A stretch of 64,000 nucleotides of DNA. It comes from Erwinia sp050410775 (GTDB lineage: Bacteria; Pseudomonadota; Gammaproteobacteria; Enterobacterales; Enterobacteriaceae). A program made the position numbers and the translations under genes. The notes beneath the pieces were generated by a model. That model saw nothing but the letters and a program-made list of their open reading frames with translations, ran no database searches and was not told the origin of the DNA. Shown piece after piece: positions 1 through 7,771 of the stretch (its first letter is position 1; each line of letters opens with the position of its first letter). The DNA lies in assembly GCF_050410775.1 (NCBI RefSeq), contig NZ_CP191229.1; one strand, given 5' to 3'.

Positions 1-1736
1 TCATACTCGCCGGTGGTGAGCGGGATGGTTTCATCCAGCATGGTCGTGAGCACATCGACAAAAGGTACCTGAGCCACCACGCCATCAAAACGATCCGGGG
101 CCATATTGATCACGGCACCCATCAGCAGGCCCCCTGCGCTTCCTCCCATCGCATAAAGTTTTTTCGGGTTGCCATAGCCTTTAGCGACCAGCGCATCGGT
201 GACGTCGATAAAGTCGTGGAAGGTGTTCATTTTCTTCAGTAGCTTGCCATCTTCATACCACTGCTGCCCCAACTCGCCCCCGCCGCGTATATGCGCCAGC
301 ACGTAAACGAAGCCGCGATCCAGCAGGCTGAGGCGGCTGGCGCTGAAATCGGCATCCATGCTGCTGCCGTAAGAGCCATAGCCATATACCAGCATCGGAT
401 TTTTACCGGGACTGAAATATTCGCGGTGATAGACCAGCGAAACGGGGACTTCAACGCCGTCCCGCACCTTGATCCAGTGGTGTTCACTCTGGTAAAGCGT
501 GGCATCGAAACCTTTGACCTCTGTCTGTTTCAGCACCCGCCGCTCACCGCTGTCCATATCCAGTTCAAACAGCGTGTCCGGTGTGGTCATGGAAGAATAG
601 CCGTAGCGCAGCTTGCTGGTTTCCGGGCTGGGATTGTAGGAAAGCCAGGTCACATAGGCCGGATCGTCAAAGGCGATCCCGAAGGTTTCGCCATTCTTCC
701 GGCAGATTTGCCGCAGGCTGGTCAGCCCGCGCTGACGCTCTTCCACCACCATCCAGTCGCGAAAGACCGTAAAGCCTTCCAGCACAATATGGTCCCGCGC
801 CGGCACCAGGGTTTCCCACTCTTTTTCAGCAAAGTGATCGGTCCGGTAAAGGCCAAAGTTTTTGCCTTCCCGGTTGGAGCGCAGATAAAAATAGTGCTGG
901 TAGTGATCGAGCGTATATTCATGATCCTTACGGCGGGGACAGAATACCTGCGGCTTCGCGTCAGCATATTCCGCGTCCAGCAGCAGAACTTCACTGGTGG
1001 TGCTGCTGCTCAAAGAGATCAGGATAAAATGCTCTGAGGTAGTTTTATGCACGCTAACGTAGAAGGTGTCATCCTTCTCTTCATACACCAGTTCATCCTG
1101 TTCCTGCGGCGTTCCCACCCGGTGACGCCAGACCTGCCAGGGCAGCAGCGTCTGCTTATCCTTCAGAACGTAATAGAGCGTGCGGCTGTCATTCAGCCAG
1201 ACAAAACTGGAAGAGACGTTTTCCAGCACCTCAGGATACCAGCAGCCGGTTGCGAGGTTGCAGAAGCGGATACCGTACTGGCGGCGCGAGAGAAAATCTT
1301 CCGCCAGCGCCATCGTCTGATTATCGGGAGAGATGCTCAGCCCGCCCAGCGTATAAAATTCGCTGTGCGCGGCGCGCTGATTGCCATCGACCAGGGTCTC
1401 CCAGACTTCCGGCGTGGCGGTATCCGCGGGCTGGCGGGAATGAATAGCATATTCATTCCCCTCCTCGTAGCGGCGCTGGTAGCGGTAGCCGTTTCTGACC
1501 CAGGGAACGGAGTGATCCTGCTGCGGGATGCGATCCATCATCTCCCTGAGCAGGCGCTCCTGTAGTGCCTGCTGGGACTGCATCACTTCTCTGCCGTAAT
1601 CATTCTCGGCGTGCAGATAGTCCAGCACATCGGGATTTTCCCGGCTGTCGTCACGCAGCCAGTAGTAGTTATCCGTGCGGGTTTCGCCGTGCAGGCGCAT
1701 CTCATAAGGTATTTTTTTTGCTGCTGGTGGTTTCAT
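1..1736 (-). CDS. ptrB: Oligopeptidase B (protease II), 3'-truncated by window edge
   Basis: Serine oligopeptidase of the prolyl oligopeptidase family (S9A). It cleaves peptides after Arg or Lys and is normally cytosolic. The visible 578 codons start MKPPAAKKIPYEMRLHGE and continue through the beta-propeller region into the alpha/beta hydrolase domain. The nucleophile motif GGSAGG is visible with Ser at about residue 533, close to the E. coli Ser532. The catalytic Asp and His would lie beyond the left edge. The start at 1736 is the first ATG of a protein that aligns with PtrB from its N-terminus. Next to yebE, as in E. coli. Confidence 0.95.
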   Translation of the reverse strand, partial: MKPPAAKKIPYEMRLHGETRTDNYYWLRDDSRENPDVLDYLHAENDYGREVMQSQQALQERLLREMMDRIPQQDHSVPWVRNGYRYQRRYEEGNEYAIHSRQPADTATPEVWETLVDGNQRAAHSEFYTLGGLSISPDNQTMALAEDFLSRRQYGIRFCNLATGCWYPEVLENVSSSFVWLNDSRTLYYVLKDKQTLLPWQVWRHRVGTPQEQDELVYEEKDDTFYVSVHKTTSEHFILISLSSSTTSEVLLLDAEYADAKPQVFCPRRKDHEYTLDHYQHYFYLRSNREGKNFGLYRTDHFAEKEWETLVPARDHIVLEGFTVFRDWMVVEERQRGLTSLRQICRKNGETFGIAFDDPAYVTWLSYNPSPETSKLRYGYSSMTTPDTLFELDMDSGERRVLKQTEVKGFDATLYQSEHHWIKVRDGVEVPVSLVYHREYFSPGKNPMLVYGYGSYGSSMDADFSASRLSLLDRGFVYVLAHIRGGGELGQQWYEDGKLLKKMNTFHDFIDVTDALVAKGYGNPKKLYAMGGSAGGLLMGAVINMAPDRFDGVVAQVPFVDVLTTMLDETIPLTTGEY

Positions 1737-1876
1737 GTTGCCTGCCCCGCAAAGTCATATTGATGACATAAGGGTGGCATGTTGTGTGGCTGAAAGCCAG
1801 GCGGCAAAGCGGGAGAATTTTGAAATAGTATGACGAAACAGTGGGTTGGGGCAGCGCAGGCCGCCCCGGATTCACA

Positions 1877-2527
1877 TCAAACAGCGAGTTTCTCCTTTTC
1901 CTCCTGAATGTCGCGGGCCATACTGTCGCGATCATCCTGCGGAATTTTAAGCTCATCCCCCAGCGCCTGGAGATAGCTGCGCTCCATAAAATGATCGAGA
2001 TCGATAACGAGGTTGCTGAGGAAGTAAACTTCCAGCGCTTCCTCTTCATTTTTCACATCCTGCGCCAGCTTTTGCGGGTCAAGGGGCATATCAATAGCCT
2101 GCTGGATCAGCCGCTCGCCCTCCTCTCCCAGACCGGCTTGATGTATATGTTCATCAATCGCTTTACGCTCTGCGCCATCAATATGACCGTCGCTTTTAGC
2201 GGCAAAGACCAGCGCCTGCACCAGGCGTTCGGCACGGCGATCGACCGGAGAGTGCGCCTGAACGGCCTTAGCTTCGTTGCCACGTGCTTCGCCTATGCGC
2301 TGCTTATATTTATTCCACAGCACAGTTCCCGCCGTGGCGCCGCCACCGACAATAAGGGCGTTTTTGCCGTACTTTAGTAGCAGGTTGCGTGAGGATTTGC
2401 TGCCGATTAACATCGCGGCGAGGCCGCCCAGCGCACCGGGCGCCAGCATTTTACTCAGCCCTTCTCCGCCACCTGCCTTGCTGTGGTTGCCCATCAGGGA
2501 CTGTATCTGTTGCAGCCAGTTAGCCAT
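1877..2527 (-). CDS. yebE: YebE family inner-membrane protein with TerB-like domain
   Basis: A 216-residue protein of the DUF533/YebE family; function unknown. The N-terminal half has a Gly/Ala/Leu-rich hydrophobic stretch (about 30-70, containing GALGGLAAMLIG), consistent with a membrane segment. The C-terminal half (about 95-210) is an acidic helical TerB-like domain (AAKSDGHIDGAERKAI). The neighbour ptrB is as in E. coli, but yebF, which should follow, is missing and an unrelated sugar isomerase-like gene occupies the spot. In E. coli yebE is linked to envelope stress; nothing in this sequence proves that here. Confidence 0.88.
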   Translation of the reverse strand: MANWLQQIQSLMGNHSKAGGGEGLSKMLAPGALGGLAAMLIGSKSSRNLLLKYGKNALIVGGGATAGTVLWNKYKQRIGEARGNEAKAVQAHSPVDRRAERLVQALVFAAKSDGHIDGAERKAIDEHIHQAGLGEEGERLIQQAIDMPLDPQKLAQDVKNEEEALEVYFLSNLVIDLDHFMERSYLQALGDELKIPQDDRDSMARDIQEEKEKLAV

Positions 2528-2743
2528 CGTCTTCCCTTCTTTTACCGGAAAACTTCAGCATAGTTACCGTCACGTCAAGAAGCGTCAAGCGAGGCAAAGC
2601 CTGGAAAACCTTTATCGCCCTGATGTCACGGGTAAATTTTTACGCGTGGCTATACTTATCAGCCGGACAAAGTCAAAAGGTCAGACCGGATGGACAAGGT
2701 GCCGCCGGAAAAGCACGTTTACACAGCTGATAAGGAGAACAGG

Positions 2744-3583
2744 ATGCGTTTTCAGAACAACCCGCTGTTTATTAATACGGTTTTGCTGGGCGGCAGCCCG
2801 GAAGAGAAAGCGACAGCCGCGGCCCGGGCAGGCTTCAGCCAGCTGGAACTCTGGCGGCAGGATGTTGAAGCGGCCGGCGGCACGGCGCAGGATATGGCCC
2901 GGTTTTTACAGGAGCAAAAGCTGTCGCTGACGGACTATCAGGTTCTGCTGGACTTTGACGGCGCGCCGGACGGACAGCGGGAAGAAAAACGGCAGCTGGC
3001 GCTGGGGATGCTGGATACAGCGGTCACGCTGGGCGCGGGCACCCTTCTGACGCCGGCTTCCACGCATAAGGCGTGTATTGCTGAAAGAGAGGAAGAGGAT
3101 ATTCGCTGGCTGGCTCAGGAGGCCGGTAAACGCGGATTGCGGGTGGCGTTTGAGGCAATGGCCTGGAGCACGCATATCAATACCACAGCCGCGGCCTGGC
3201 AGCTGGTGCAGCGCGTTAATGAACCGAACCTGGGTCTGGTGGTGGATGCTTTTCATATCTTTGTGCGTAACCGTACGATAGCCGATCTGCACGGCATTCC
3301 GATGGAGAAGATTTTTCTGGTGCAGCTTTCCGATTTGGCCACGCTGCCGTCAGCCAATCGGGTGGTGGATGTCGCCCGCCATCAGCGATTGCTGCCAGGC
3401 CTGGGAAACTTTCCGCTTTATACGCTGCTGGACTATCTTGAGGCGGAGGGCTACGACGGGCCGTTAGGACTGGAGGTTTTTAACGACAAGATCCACCAGC
3501 AGGCGCCTGGCGACGCGGCTAAAGAAGCGATACAAGCGCTGAAGCGTTGCTGCGCCAGGGCATCCATAACGCAGCCGGAGTGA
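2744..3583 (+). CDS. Sugar phosphate isomerase/epimerase-like TIM-barrel protein
   Basis: A 279-residue protein of the xylose isomerase-like (AP endonuclease 2-type) TIM-barrel superfamily, which includes sugar epimerases, inosose dehydratases and dehydroshikimate dehydratases. Likely metal-site residues are visible: FEAMAW near residue 137 (Glu), VVDAFH near 166 (Asp/His), QLSD near 195, and a C-terminal LEVFND (Glu). An ATG at 2744 is preferred over 2690 because AGGAGAAC sits six bases upstream. A sigma-S-like minus-10 (CTATACT, about 2650-2656) lies upstream without a clear minus-35. It stands alone between yebE and yebG, where E. coli has yebF, so it looks like an acquired gene. The substrate cannot be deduced. 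Confidence 0.82.
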   Translation: MRFQNNPLFINTVLLGGSPEEKATAAARAGFSQLELWRQDVEAAGGTAQDMARFLQEQKLSLTDYQVLLDFDGAPDGQREEKRQLALGMLDTAVTLGAGTLLTPASTHKACIAEREEEDIRWLAQEAGKRGLRVAFEAMAWSTHINTTAAAWQLVQRVNEPNLGLVVDAFHIFVRNRTIADLHGIPMEKIFLVQLSDLATLPSANRVVDVARHQRLLPGLGNFPLYTLLDYLEAEGYDGPLGLEVFNDKIHQQAPGDAAKEAIQALKRCCARASITQPE

Positions 3584-3689
3584 AACCGCGCTTGCTGATA
3601 CCCACCAGACACGACCAGGGTTGCGCCAGCGTCACGAAAAGAAGCAGGCTGCCGTATCTGGCTCAGACTAATGACTAAGTAGTGGCTCT

Positions 3690-3789
3690 GGGAACAGGGC
3701 CTGCTCGTAAAGACGCAAAAAGCATCGTCCCTGATAGCCCGGCCCGCGCCGTCCATGGCGCGGGACGCTTTACTCCCAGTCCCTGTTCC
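3690..3789. repeat. Dispersed cloverleaf-like palindromic repeat, copy 1
   Basis: About 100 bases. The outer arms GGAACAGGG (3691-3699) and CCCTGTTCC (3781-3789) pair. Inside is GTAAAG...CTTTAC, then a GACGC-AAAAA-GCATC hairpin, then CCCGCGCC-GTCCAT-GGCGCGGG. The internal ~70 bases match 45256-45356 almost exactly, while the outer arms differ in sequence but remain complementary. Both copies lie between convergent genes. The element could be a non-autonomous mobile repeat or a bidirectional transcription barrier; neither is proven. Confidence 0.8.
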
Positions 3790-3804
3790 TCTCGCTTTAC
3801 CTTT

Positions 3805-3844
3805 GTCAGCGGCAGGCTGCCGTACCCGGCAGCCTGCCGCTGAC
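3805..3844. terminator. Strong stem-loop, probable bidirectional terminator
   Basis: A perfect 18-bp stem (3805-3822 with 3827-3844) closed by a TACC loop, between the convergent isomerase-like gene and yebG. There is no U-tract on either strand, so it may act by stalling or RNA stability, or may be a repeat remnant. Confidence 0.55.
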
Positions 3845-3891
3845 GGTCCTGGCGTTCAACCGCGGCGGGCCTGGGTTGCTTAGCGGCCCGA

Positions 3892-4230
3892 TCAGGCCGC
3901 TTTAATCCGCGCTGCCTTAGGCCTGGCTTTTTCTTCCGCGTCTTCTTCTTCCCCCGACGCCACGGTCGCTACCGCAGGATGGGCCTCTGCCGCATCCGGC
4001 ATTTTGCTGGTGCGCAGAATATGCTGGACCGCGTCTTTATTTTCCGCGAGGAACAGACCGAGCGCTTCGCGCTGCTCCTCTTCCATCGCCAGCGGACCGG
4101 CGCTCAGCCAGTCGCAGAAAACTTCCGCCATATCGAGCATTTTGTCATACGCGTCGGCCTCTTTCTTACTGGCGAAAGTCATCTTTTCCTCACCTTTTCT
4201 GACGACAACATATTTGATTTCAACAGCCAT
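3892..4230 (-). CDS. yebG: YebG, SOS-inducible DNA damage protein
   Basis: A 112-residue homologue of E. coli YebG (96 residues), a LexA-regulated protein of unknown biochemical role. The conserved N-terminus begins MAVEIKYVVVRKGEEKM and is followed by SKKEADAYDKMLDMAE. The C-terminal tail is acidic then basic (EEEDAEEKARPKAARIKAA) and longer than in E. coli. The start at 4230 is preferred over an upstream in-frame start at 4290 because homology begins at MAVE and the LexA box would otherwise lie inside the gene. A LexA box is centred about 25 bases upstream. Confidence 0.93.
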   Translation of the reverse strand: MAVEIKYVVVRKGEEKMTFASKKEADAYDKMLDMAEVFCDWLSAGPLAMEEEQREALGLFLAENKDAVQHILRTSKMPDAAEAHPAVATVASGEEEDAEEKARPKAARIKAA

Positions 4231-4247
4231 AGTTTCCACCCGGTTTA

Positions 4248-4263
4248 CTGTATTTTTATACAG
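4248..4263 (-). promoter_or_regulatory. LexA (SOS) box upstream of yebG
   Basis: CTGTATTTTTATACAG fits CTG-N10-CAG with the AT-rich palindromic spacer typical of enterobacterial LexA operators. It lies 17 bases upstream of the yebG start, matching the known LexA control of E. coli yebG. Confidence 0.9.
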
Positions 4264-4309
4264 TATAACAGCAGCAGTTTTGCAGCTCAACCCCGGAAAG
4301 CAGATGAAT

Positions 4310-4325
4310 GCGCAAACGTTTTCGT
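4310..4325 (+). promoter_or_regulatory. PurR operator upstream of purT
   Basis: GCGCAAACGTTTTCGT matches the 16-bp PurR consensus (ACGCAAACGTTTTCGT) at all but the first base, with the central CG step. It lies 43 bases upstream of the purT ATG, so purT is expected to be repressed by PurR with hypoxanthine or guanine, as other pur genes are. Confidence 0.85.
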
Positions 4326-4368
4326 TTATACTGCGCCCGCGTTTTTTTCCTCCAATCAGGTAGAGACT

Positions 4369-5547
4369 ATGACAACTCTTGGAACCGCACTGCGCCCTGC
4401 CGCAACCCGCGTAATGCTACTAGGTTCAGGTGAACTGGGCAAAGAAGTCGCGCTGGAGTGCCAGCGCCTCGGCGTGGAAGTGATTGCGGTTGACCGCTAT
4501 GCCGATGCGCCTGCGATGCACGTTGCCCACCGCAGCCATGTGATCAATATGCTGGACGGCGAGGCGCTGAAGGCGCTGGTTGCGCTGGAGCGACCTGATT
4601 ACATCGTGCCGGAAATTGAGGCCATCGCCACCGACATGCTGATTGCGCTGGAAAAACAGGGCGAGCACGTGGTGCCCTGCGCCCGGGCAGCTCATCTGAC
4701 CATGAACCGGGAAGGCATCCGCCGGCTGGCGGCAGAAGAGCTTGCCCTGCCCACCTCCAGCTATCGCTTCGCCGACAGCCGCAGCGCATTCGATCGGGCT
4801 GCGGCTGAAATTGGTTTCCCCTGCATCGTTAAGCCGGTTATGAGTTCGTCCGGTAAAGGTCAGAGTTTTATCCGGGAAGCCGCACAGCTTGACGCCGCCT
4901 GGGCCTACGCCCAGCAGGGTGGCCGCGCGGGCGCGGGTCGCGTCATCGTGGAAGGCGTGGTGAAGTTTGATTTCGAAATTACCCTGCTGACCATCAGCGC
5001 GTCAGATGGCATTCACTTCTGCGCCCCGGTCGGTCACCGACAGGAAGATGGCGACTACCGTGAATCCTGGCAGCCGCAGCAGATGAGTGAACTGGCTCTG
5101 GAACGCGCTCAGGCTATTGCCGCTAAAGTTGTCGGCGCGCTCGGCGGCTATGGGCTGTTCGGTGTTGAACTCTTTGTCTGTGGTGATGAGGTGGTGTTCA
5201 GCGAAGTCTCGCCTCGTCCACACGATACCGGAATGGTGACGCTGATTTCTCAGGATCTCTCTGAGTTTGCCCTTCACGTCCGTGCTTTCCTGGGTCTGCC
5301 TGTGGGCGGCATCCGTCAGTATGGCCCGGCGGCCTCCGCCGTAATCCTCCCTTCGCTGCACAGCGACAACGTGCAGTTTGCGCATCTGGAGGGTGTGCTG
5401 GGAGCAGGTTTACAGATCCGTCTTTTTGGTAAGCCGGAAATAGCGGGACAGCGCCGTCTTGGCGTGGCGCTTGCCAGCGGTGAGAGCATTGAAGAAGCCG
5501 TGGAACGGGCCACACGCTGTGCCGCAGGGGTTAAGGTCAGCGGTTAA
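4369..5547 (+). CDS. purT: Formate-dependent phosphoribosylglycinamide formyltransferase 2
   Basis: A 392-residue ATP-grasp enzyme making formyl-GAR from GAR, formate and ATP in purine synthesis, independent of folate; the length equals E. coli PurT. Conserved segments include VMLLGSGELGKEVALE near the N-terminus, the ATP-binding CIVKPVMSSSGKGQ and VVFSEVSPRPHDTGMVT. An ATG at 4369 is chosen by alignment to the E. coli N-terminus; the reading frame stays open far upstream, through and beyond yebG on the other strand, but that part is not homologous. It is divergent from yebG, sharing a ~140-base regulatory interval that carries a LexA box and a PurR box. It ends at a shared terminator facing eda. 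Confidence 0.97.
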   Translation: MTTLGTALRPAATRVMLLGSGELGKEVALECQRLGVEVIAVDRYADAPAMHVAHRSHVINMLDGEALKALVALERPDYIVPEIEAIATDMLIALEKQGEHVVPCARAAHLTMNREGIRRLAAEELALPTSSYRFADSRSAFDRAAAEIGFPCIVKPVMSSSGKGQSFIREAAQLDAAWAYAQQGGRAGAGRVIVEGVVKFDFEITLLTISASDGIHFCAPVGHRQEDGDYRESWQPQQMSELALERAQAIAAKVVGALGGYGLFGVELFVCGDEVVFSEVSPRPHDTGMVTLISQDLSEFALHVRAFLGLPVGGIRQYGPAASAVILPSLHSDNVQFAHLEGVLGAGLQIRLFGKPEIAGQRRLGVALASGESIEEAVERATRCAAGVKVSG

Positions 5548-5552
5548 TGCCA

Positions 5553-5580
5553 GAACCGCGCCTGACCCCAGGCGCGGTTC
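5553..5580. terminator. Bidirectional hairpin terminator between purT and eda
   Basis: A perfect 12-bp stem (5553-5564 with 5569-5580) with an ACCC loop, five bases after the purT stop and just beyond the eda stop. A short pyrimidine run (CCTTCG) follows on the plus strand. Confidence 0.75.
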
Positions 5581-5586
5581 CTTCGC

Positions 5587-6225
5587 TTAGCGGGCGCCAG
5601 CGACCGCTTCTTTCGCCAGTTGGGTAATGCGATCGTAGTCCCCTGCCTCAAGCGCATCCGCAGGCACCAGCCAGGAGCCGCCGATACAAAGGACGCTCTT
5701 CAGCGCGAGATAATCCCGATAGTTCGCCGGTGAAATACCGCCCGTCGGACAGAAGCGCACCTGCGGGAAGGGGCCGCCAATGGCCTGAAGCGCTTTGACG
5801 CCGCCGTTGGCTTCCGCCGGGAAGAATTTGAACTCCTTCAGGCCGTAATCGAGTCCGGTCATCAGTTCTGATACGGTGCTGATACCCGGGATCAGCGGCA
5901 CCGGGCCGTCAACAGCCGCCTTCAGCAGAGACTCCGTAATGCCCGGGCTGATCACAAACTGCGCGCCCGCATCGGTAACCTGTTTTAGTTGCTCAACGTT
6001 CAGCACGGTGCCCGCGCCAACGATAGCTTCCGGCACTTCCCTGATCATCGCCTTAAGGGCATCCATCGCGCAAGGGGTGCGCAACGTGACTTCCAGCACC
6101 TTCACGCCTCCCGCCACCAGCGCTTTTGCCATCGGCACAGCGTGCTCGAGTTTATTCACCACGATCACCGGCACTACCGGGCCGGTGGTCAGGATCTGTT
6201 CTGCGCTTGTTTTCCAGTTACTCAT
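5587..6225 (-). CDS. eda: KDPG/KHG aldolase (2-dehydro-3-deoxy-phosphogluconate aldolase)
   Basis: A 212-residue class I aldolase cleaving 2-keto-3-deoxy-6-phosphogluconate to pyruvate and glyceraldehyde 3-phosphate; also acts on 4-hydroxy-2-oxoglutarate. Catalytic Glu45 (EVTLRT) and Schiff-base Lys133 (EFKFFPAEANGG) fall at the expected positions, and the phosphate-binding GGISPANY is present. The start at 6225 is chosen from homology (MSNWKTSAE) and an upstream AGGAGA; a longer frame to 6321 has no homology. In E. coli eda follows edd; here edd is absent and eda must have its own promoter in about 6226-6400. Without edd nearby the enzyme may serve hexuronate catabolism. Confidence 0.96.
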   Translation of the reverse strand: MSNWKTSAEQILTTGPVVPVIVVNKLEHAVPMAKALVAGGVKVLEVTLRTPCAMDALKAMIREVPEAIVGAGTVLNVEQLKQVTDAGAQFVISPGITESLLKAAVDGPVPLIPGISTVSELMTGLDYGLKEFKFFPAEANGGVKALQAIGGPFPQVRFCPTGGISPANYRDYLALKSVLCIGGSWLVPADALEAGDYDRITQLAKEAVAGAR

Positions 6226-6404
6226 CGTCCTGCTTCTCCTGTAAAACCCACCTCTGCGCTGTCGGCAAGGCGGCAAAAGCGACGCACCAGGCGTCAGGAA
6301 AGTAAATGCTGCCTCTACCATACAGGATGTTGACGGCGTGCGTCCATGCGCTTGCTCAGTTTTTGAAACTGCGGTTCATTTTTTTACAGGATGGAGCAGG
6401 CCTG

Positions 6405-6429
6405 AAAAATAAAGGCGCCGGTGAGCGCC
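6405..6429 (-). terminator. Terminator of the PTS operon
   Basis: On the minus strand a GGCGC/GCGCC hairpin (6414-6418 with 6425-6429) is followed by TTTATTTTT, 22 bases beyond the P-loop kinase stop codon. It separates the PTS operon from eda. Confidence 0.7.
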
Positions 6430-6450
6430 ATTATAGATAAGAAATCGGGC

Positions 6451-7041
6451 TTAGCTGACAGGACGGGAAGGTGCATGACCATTGACGACCTGCGTAACGG
6501 AAGAGGAAAACCGCGCGCTGAGCCAGCGATCGAGACCGGAATAATCGACTGTTGTGCCCTGCTCCAGCCGATAGACCGGCCCCAGCGCCAGGGGTTCTGC
6601 CTGCTGGGCCAGCCTGTAGAGCTCCGGCAAGTAATCTTCGCCCGGATGGCCTTGTTTGCGCTCGTGCAGCCGCGCGCCGTAGCGCACCACCGCGTGCTCT
6701 GGCGAGACCGCATTCCAGATCTCCAGCACCTGCCCGACGGCGGCCTGTTCAAAAATGGCCTGCCAGAACGCAGGCGGCTGAAAGCCAAACCAGGCATCCA
6801 CCACATAGATGCACTTTTCGGGCGCCTGCGCCACGATGCTGCCAATGGCCTGGCAGGCGGCGCGTCCCAGCTGACGATTGGTCGCCCGATCTAAATCTGG
6901 ATACTGCGCCATAAAGGGTTCTTTAATGTCATCAACGGAGAGCGAGGGCCAGTGAAAGCGGTCACTCAGGTGGCGTACAACCGTGCTTTTTCCTGATGCG
7001 GGTACGCCATTTACCAGCACCAGCGTTTTGCCATACTTCAT
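6451..7041 (-). CDS. P-loop kinase of unknown substrate, last gene of PTS operon
   Basis: A 196-residue P-loop NTPase. The Walker A motif GVPASGKST is at about residues 12-20, and a DAWFGF segment near 82 may provide an acidic residue. The overall shape resembles small-molecule or AAA_33-type kinases rather than transporters. It overlaps the PTS IIA gene by four bases (ATGA), so it is translationally coupled to the sugar operon and probably phosphorylates a related small molecule. The C-terminal ~25 residues look disordered. I do not recognise a named homologue. Confidence 0.75.
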   Translation of the reverse strand: MKYGKTLVLVNGVPASGKSTVVRHLSDRFHWPSLSVDDIKEPFMAQYPDLDRATNRQLGRAACQAIGSIVAQAPEKCIYVVDAWFGFQPPAFWQAIFEQAAVGQVLEIWNAVSPEHAVVRYGARLHERKQGHPGEDYLPELYRLAQQAEPLALGPVYRLEQGTTVDYSGLDRWLSARFSSSVTQVVNGHAPSRPVS

Positions 7042-7475
7042 AGAATATCCACCACTTGCTCAGGGGTCCGGGCCTGGCGCAGCTGGCGCAGCACCTCTTC
7101 GTCATCCAGCAGGCTCACAATGGCGCGGATGCCGTCCTGAATATGCGAGTTGCTGTCGCGGGCGGCAAACATAATCACGATGTCCGCTTTATCGCTGTCG
7201 TGAAACTGCACGGGTTCATCCAGCAGCACCAGGCTGAAACCGTTTTTGATCACGCCACACTCCGGGCGCGCATGCGGCATCGCTATGCCCTCGTCAAATA
7301 CGTAATAAGCACCGTGCTCCAGCGTACTGTCGATCACCGCCTGGCCGTAACGCTCTTCGACGTAGCCCTGAGCAACCAGCGGCCTGGCCGCCAGATAAAT
7401 GATTTTTTGCCAGTCCTTTTCCTTTATGCCGACCTGAATCGCCTGGGCGTCGATTAATAGCTGTTTAATCGTCAT
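7038..7475 (-). CDS. PTS IIA component (mannitol/fructose/ascorbate type)
   Basis: A 145-residue cytoplasmic phosphocarrier of the PTS EIIA-2 fold. It takes phosphate from HPr and passes it to the IIB gene product of the same operon. The phosphorylatable His is in AMPHARPE (about residues 66-73). An N-terminal helix region (WQKIIYLAARPLVAQGYV) and a C-terminal IVSLLDDEEVLRQL complete the fold. It overlaps the kinase gene by four bases and follows the small unknown gene after nine bases. The partner IIC is of the ascorbate (UlaA) family, so this is probably a UlaC-like IIA. Confidence 0.9.
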   Translation of the reverse strand: MTIKQLLIDAQAIQVGIKEKDWQKIIYLAARPLVAQGYVEERYGQAVIDSTLEHGAYYVFDEGIAMPHARPECGVIKNGFSLVLLDEPVQFHDSDKADIVIMFAARDSNSHIQDGIRAIVSLLDDEEVLRQLRQARTPEQVVDIL

Positions 7476-7484
7476 CGTTTCTCC

Positions 7485-7754
7485 CTAAATATTACGGCGA
7501 ATTGTATTTCGTAATTCATCAATTTTGACGAATACCGCATCCACCTGCTGGCGGTGCTGAGGGCTTTTCGCAAAGATGGATAATGCACGGTTATAACGCA
7601 GCATCAGCGTTTTTTGCGTCTCGCCATCACGCGGGTCGGCCGCTAATTTACCTTCCAGCTGCTGCAGCTCCGCCATTAATTGCCCAGCCTCCTGCTGAAT
7701 ATCGCCCTGCGCTTCCGGCGCCTTGTTAAATAAAGACTTTATTGATGCAAACAT
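7485..7754 (-). CDS. Small unknown helical protein within the PTS operon
   Basis: An 89-residue soluble, charged, Gln-rich protein starting MFASIKSLFNKAPEAQGD. No signal peptide, membrane segment or metal motif is visible; the middle (LMAELQQLEGKLAADPRD) and the C-terminus look like amphipathic helices, perhaps a helical bundle. The start at 7754 is supported by GGGAGGA nine bases upstream; a longer frame to 7805 lacks one. It lies between the aldolase and IIA genes on the same strand, so it is co-transcribed with them. I do not recognise the family. Confidence 0.72.
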   Translation of the reverse strand: MFASIKSLFNKAPEAQGDIQQEAGQLMAELQQLEGKLAADPRDGETQKTLMLRYNRALSIFAKSPQHRQQVDAVFVKIDELRNTIRRNI

Positions 7755-7771
7755 ATTATCCTCCCGGCCCC

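Larger units (their letters stand above)
3584..3891. other. Convergent intergenic region with no gene; holds a structured repeat and a strong hairpin
   Basis: A 308-base gap between the 3' ends of the isomerase-like gene and yebG. I see no coding sequence. It contains the 100-base palindromic repeat at 3690-3789 and an 18-bp perfect stem-loop at 3805-3844, both annotated separately. A partial copy of the hairpin arm (GCAGGCTGCCGTA) also occurs near 3645-3657. Confidence 0.7.

Noticed and set aside
3451..3756. Short minus-strand frame beginning MDGAGRA.RDDAFCVFT, also seen at 44468-45322
   Set aside because: The shared N-terminus comes from reading the palindromic repeat on the minus strand; the rest of each frame is the antisense of a real gene.
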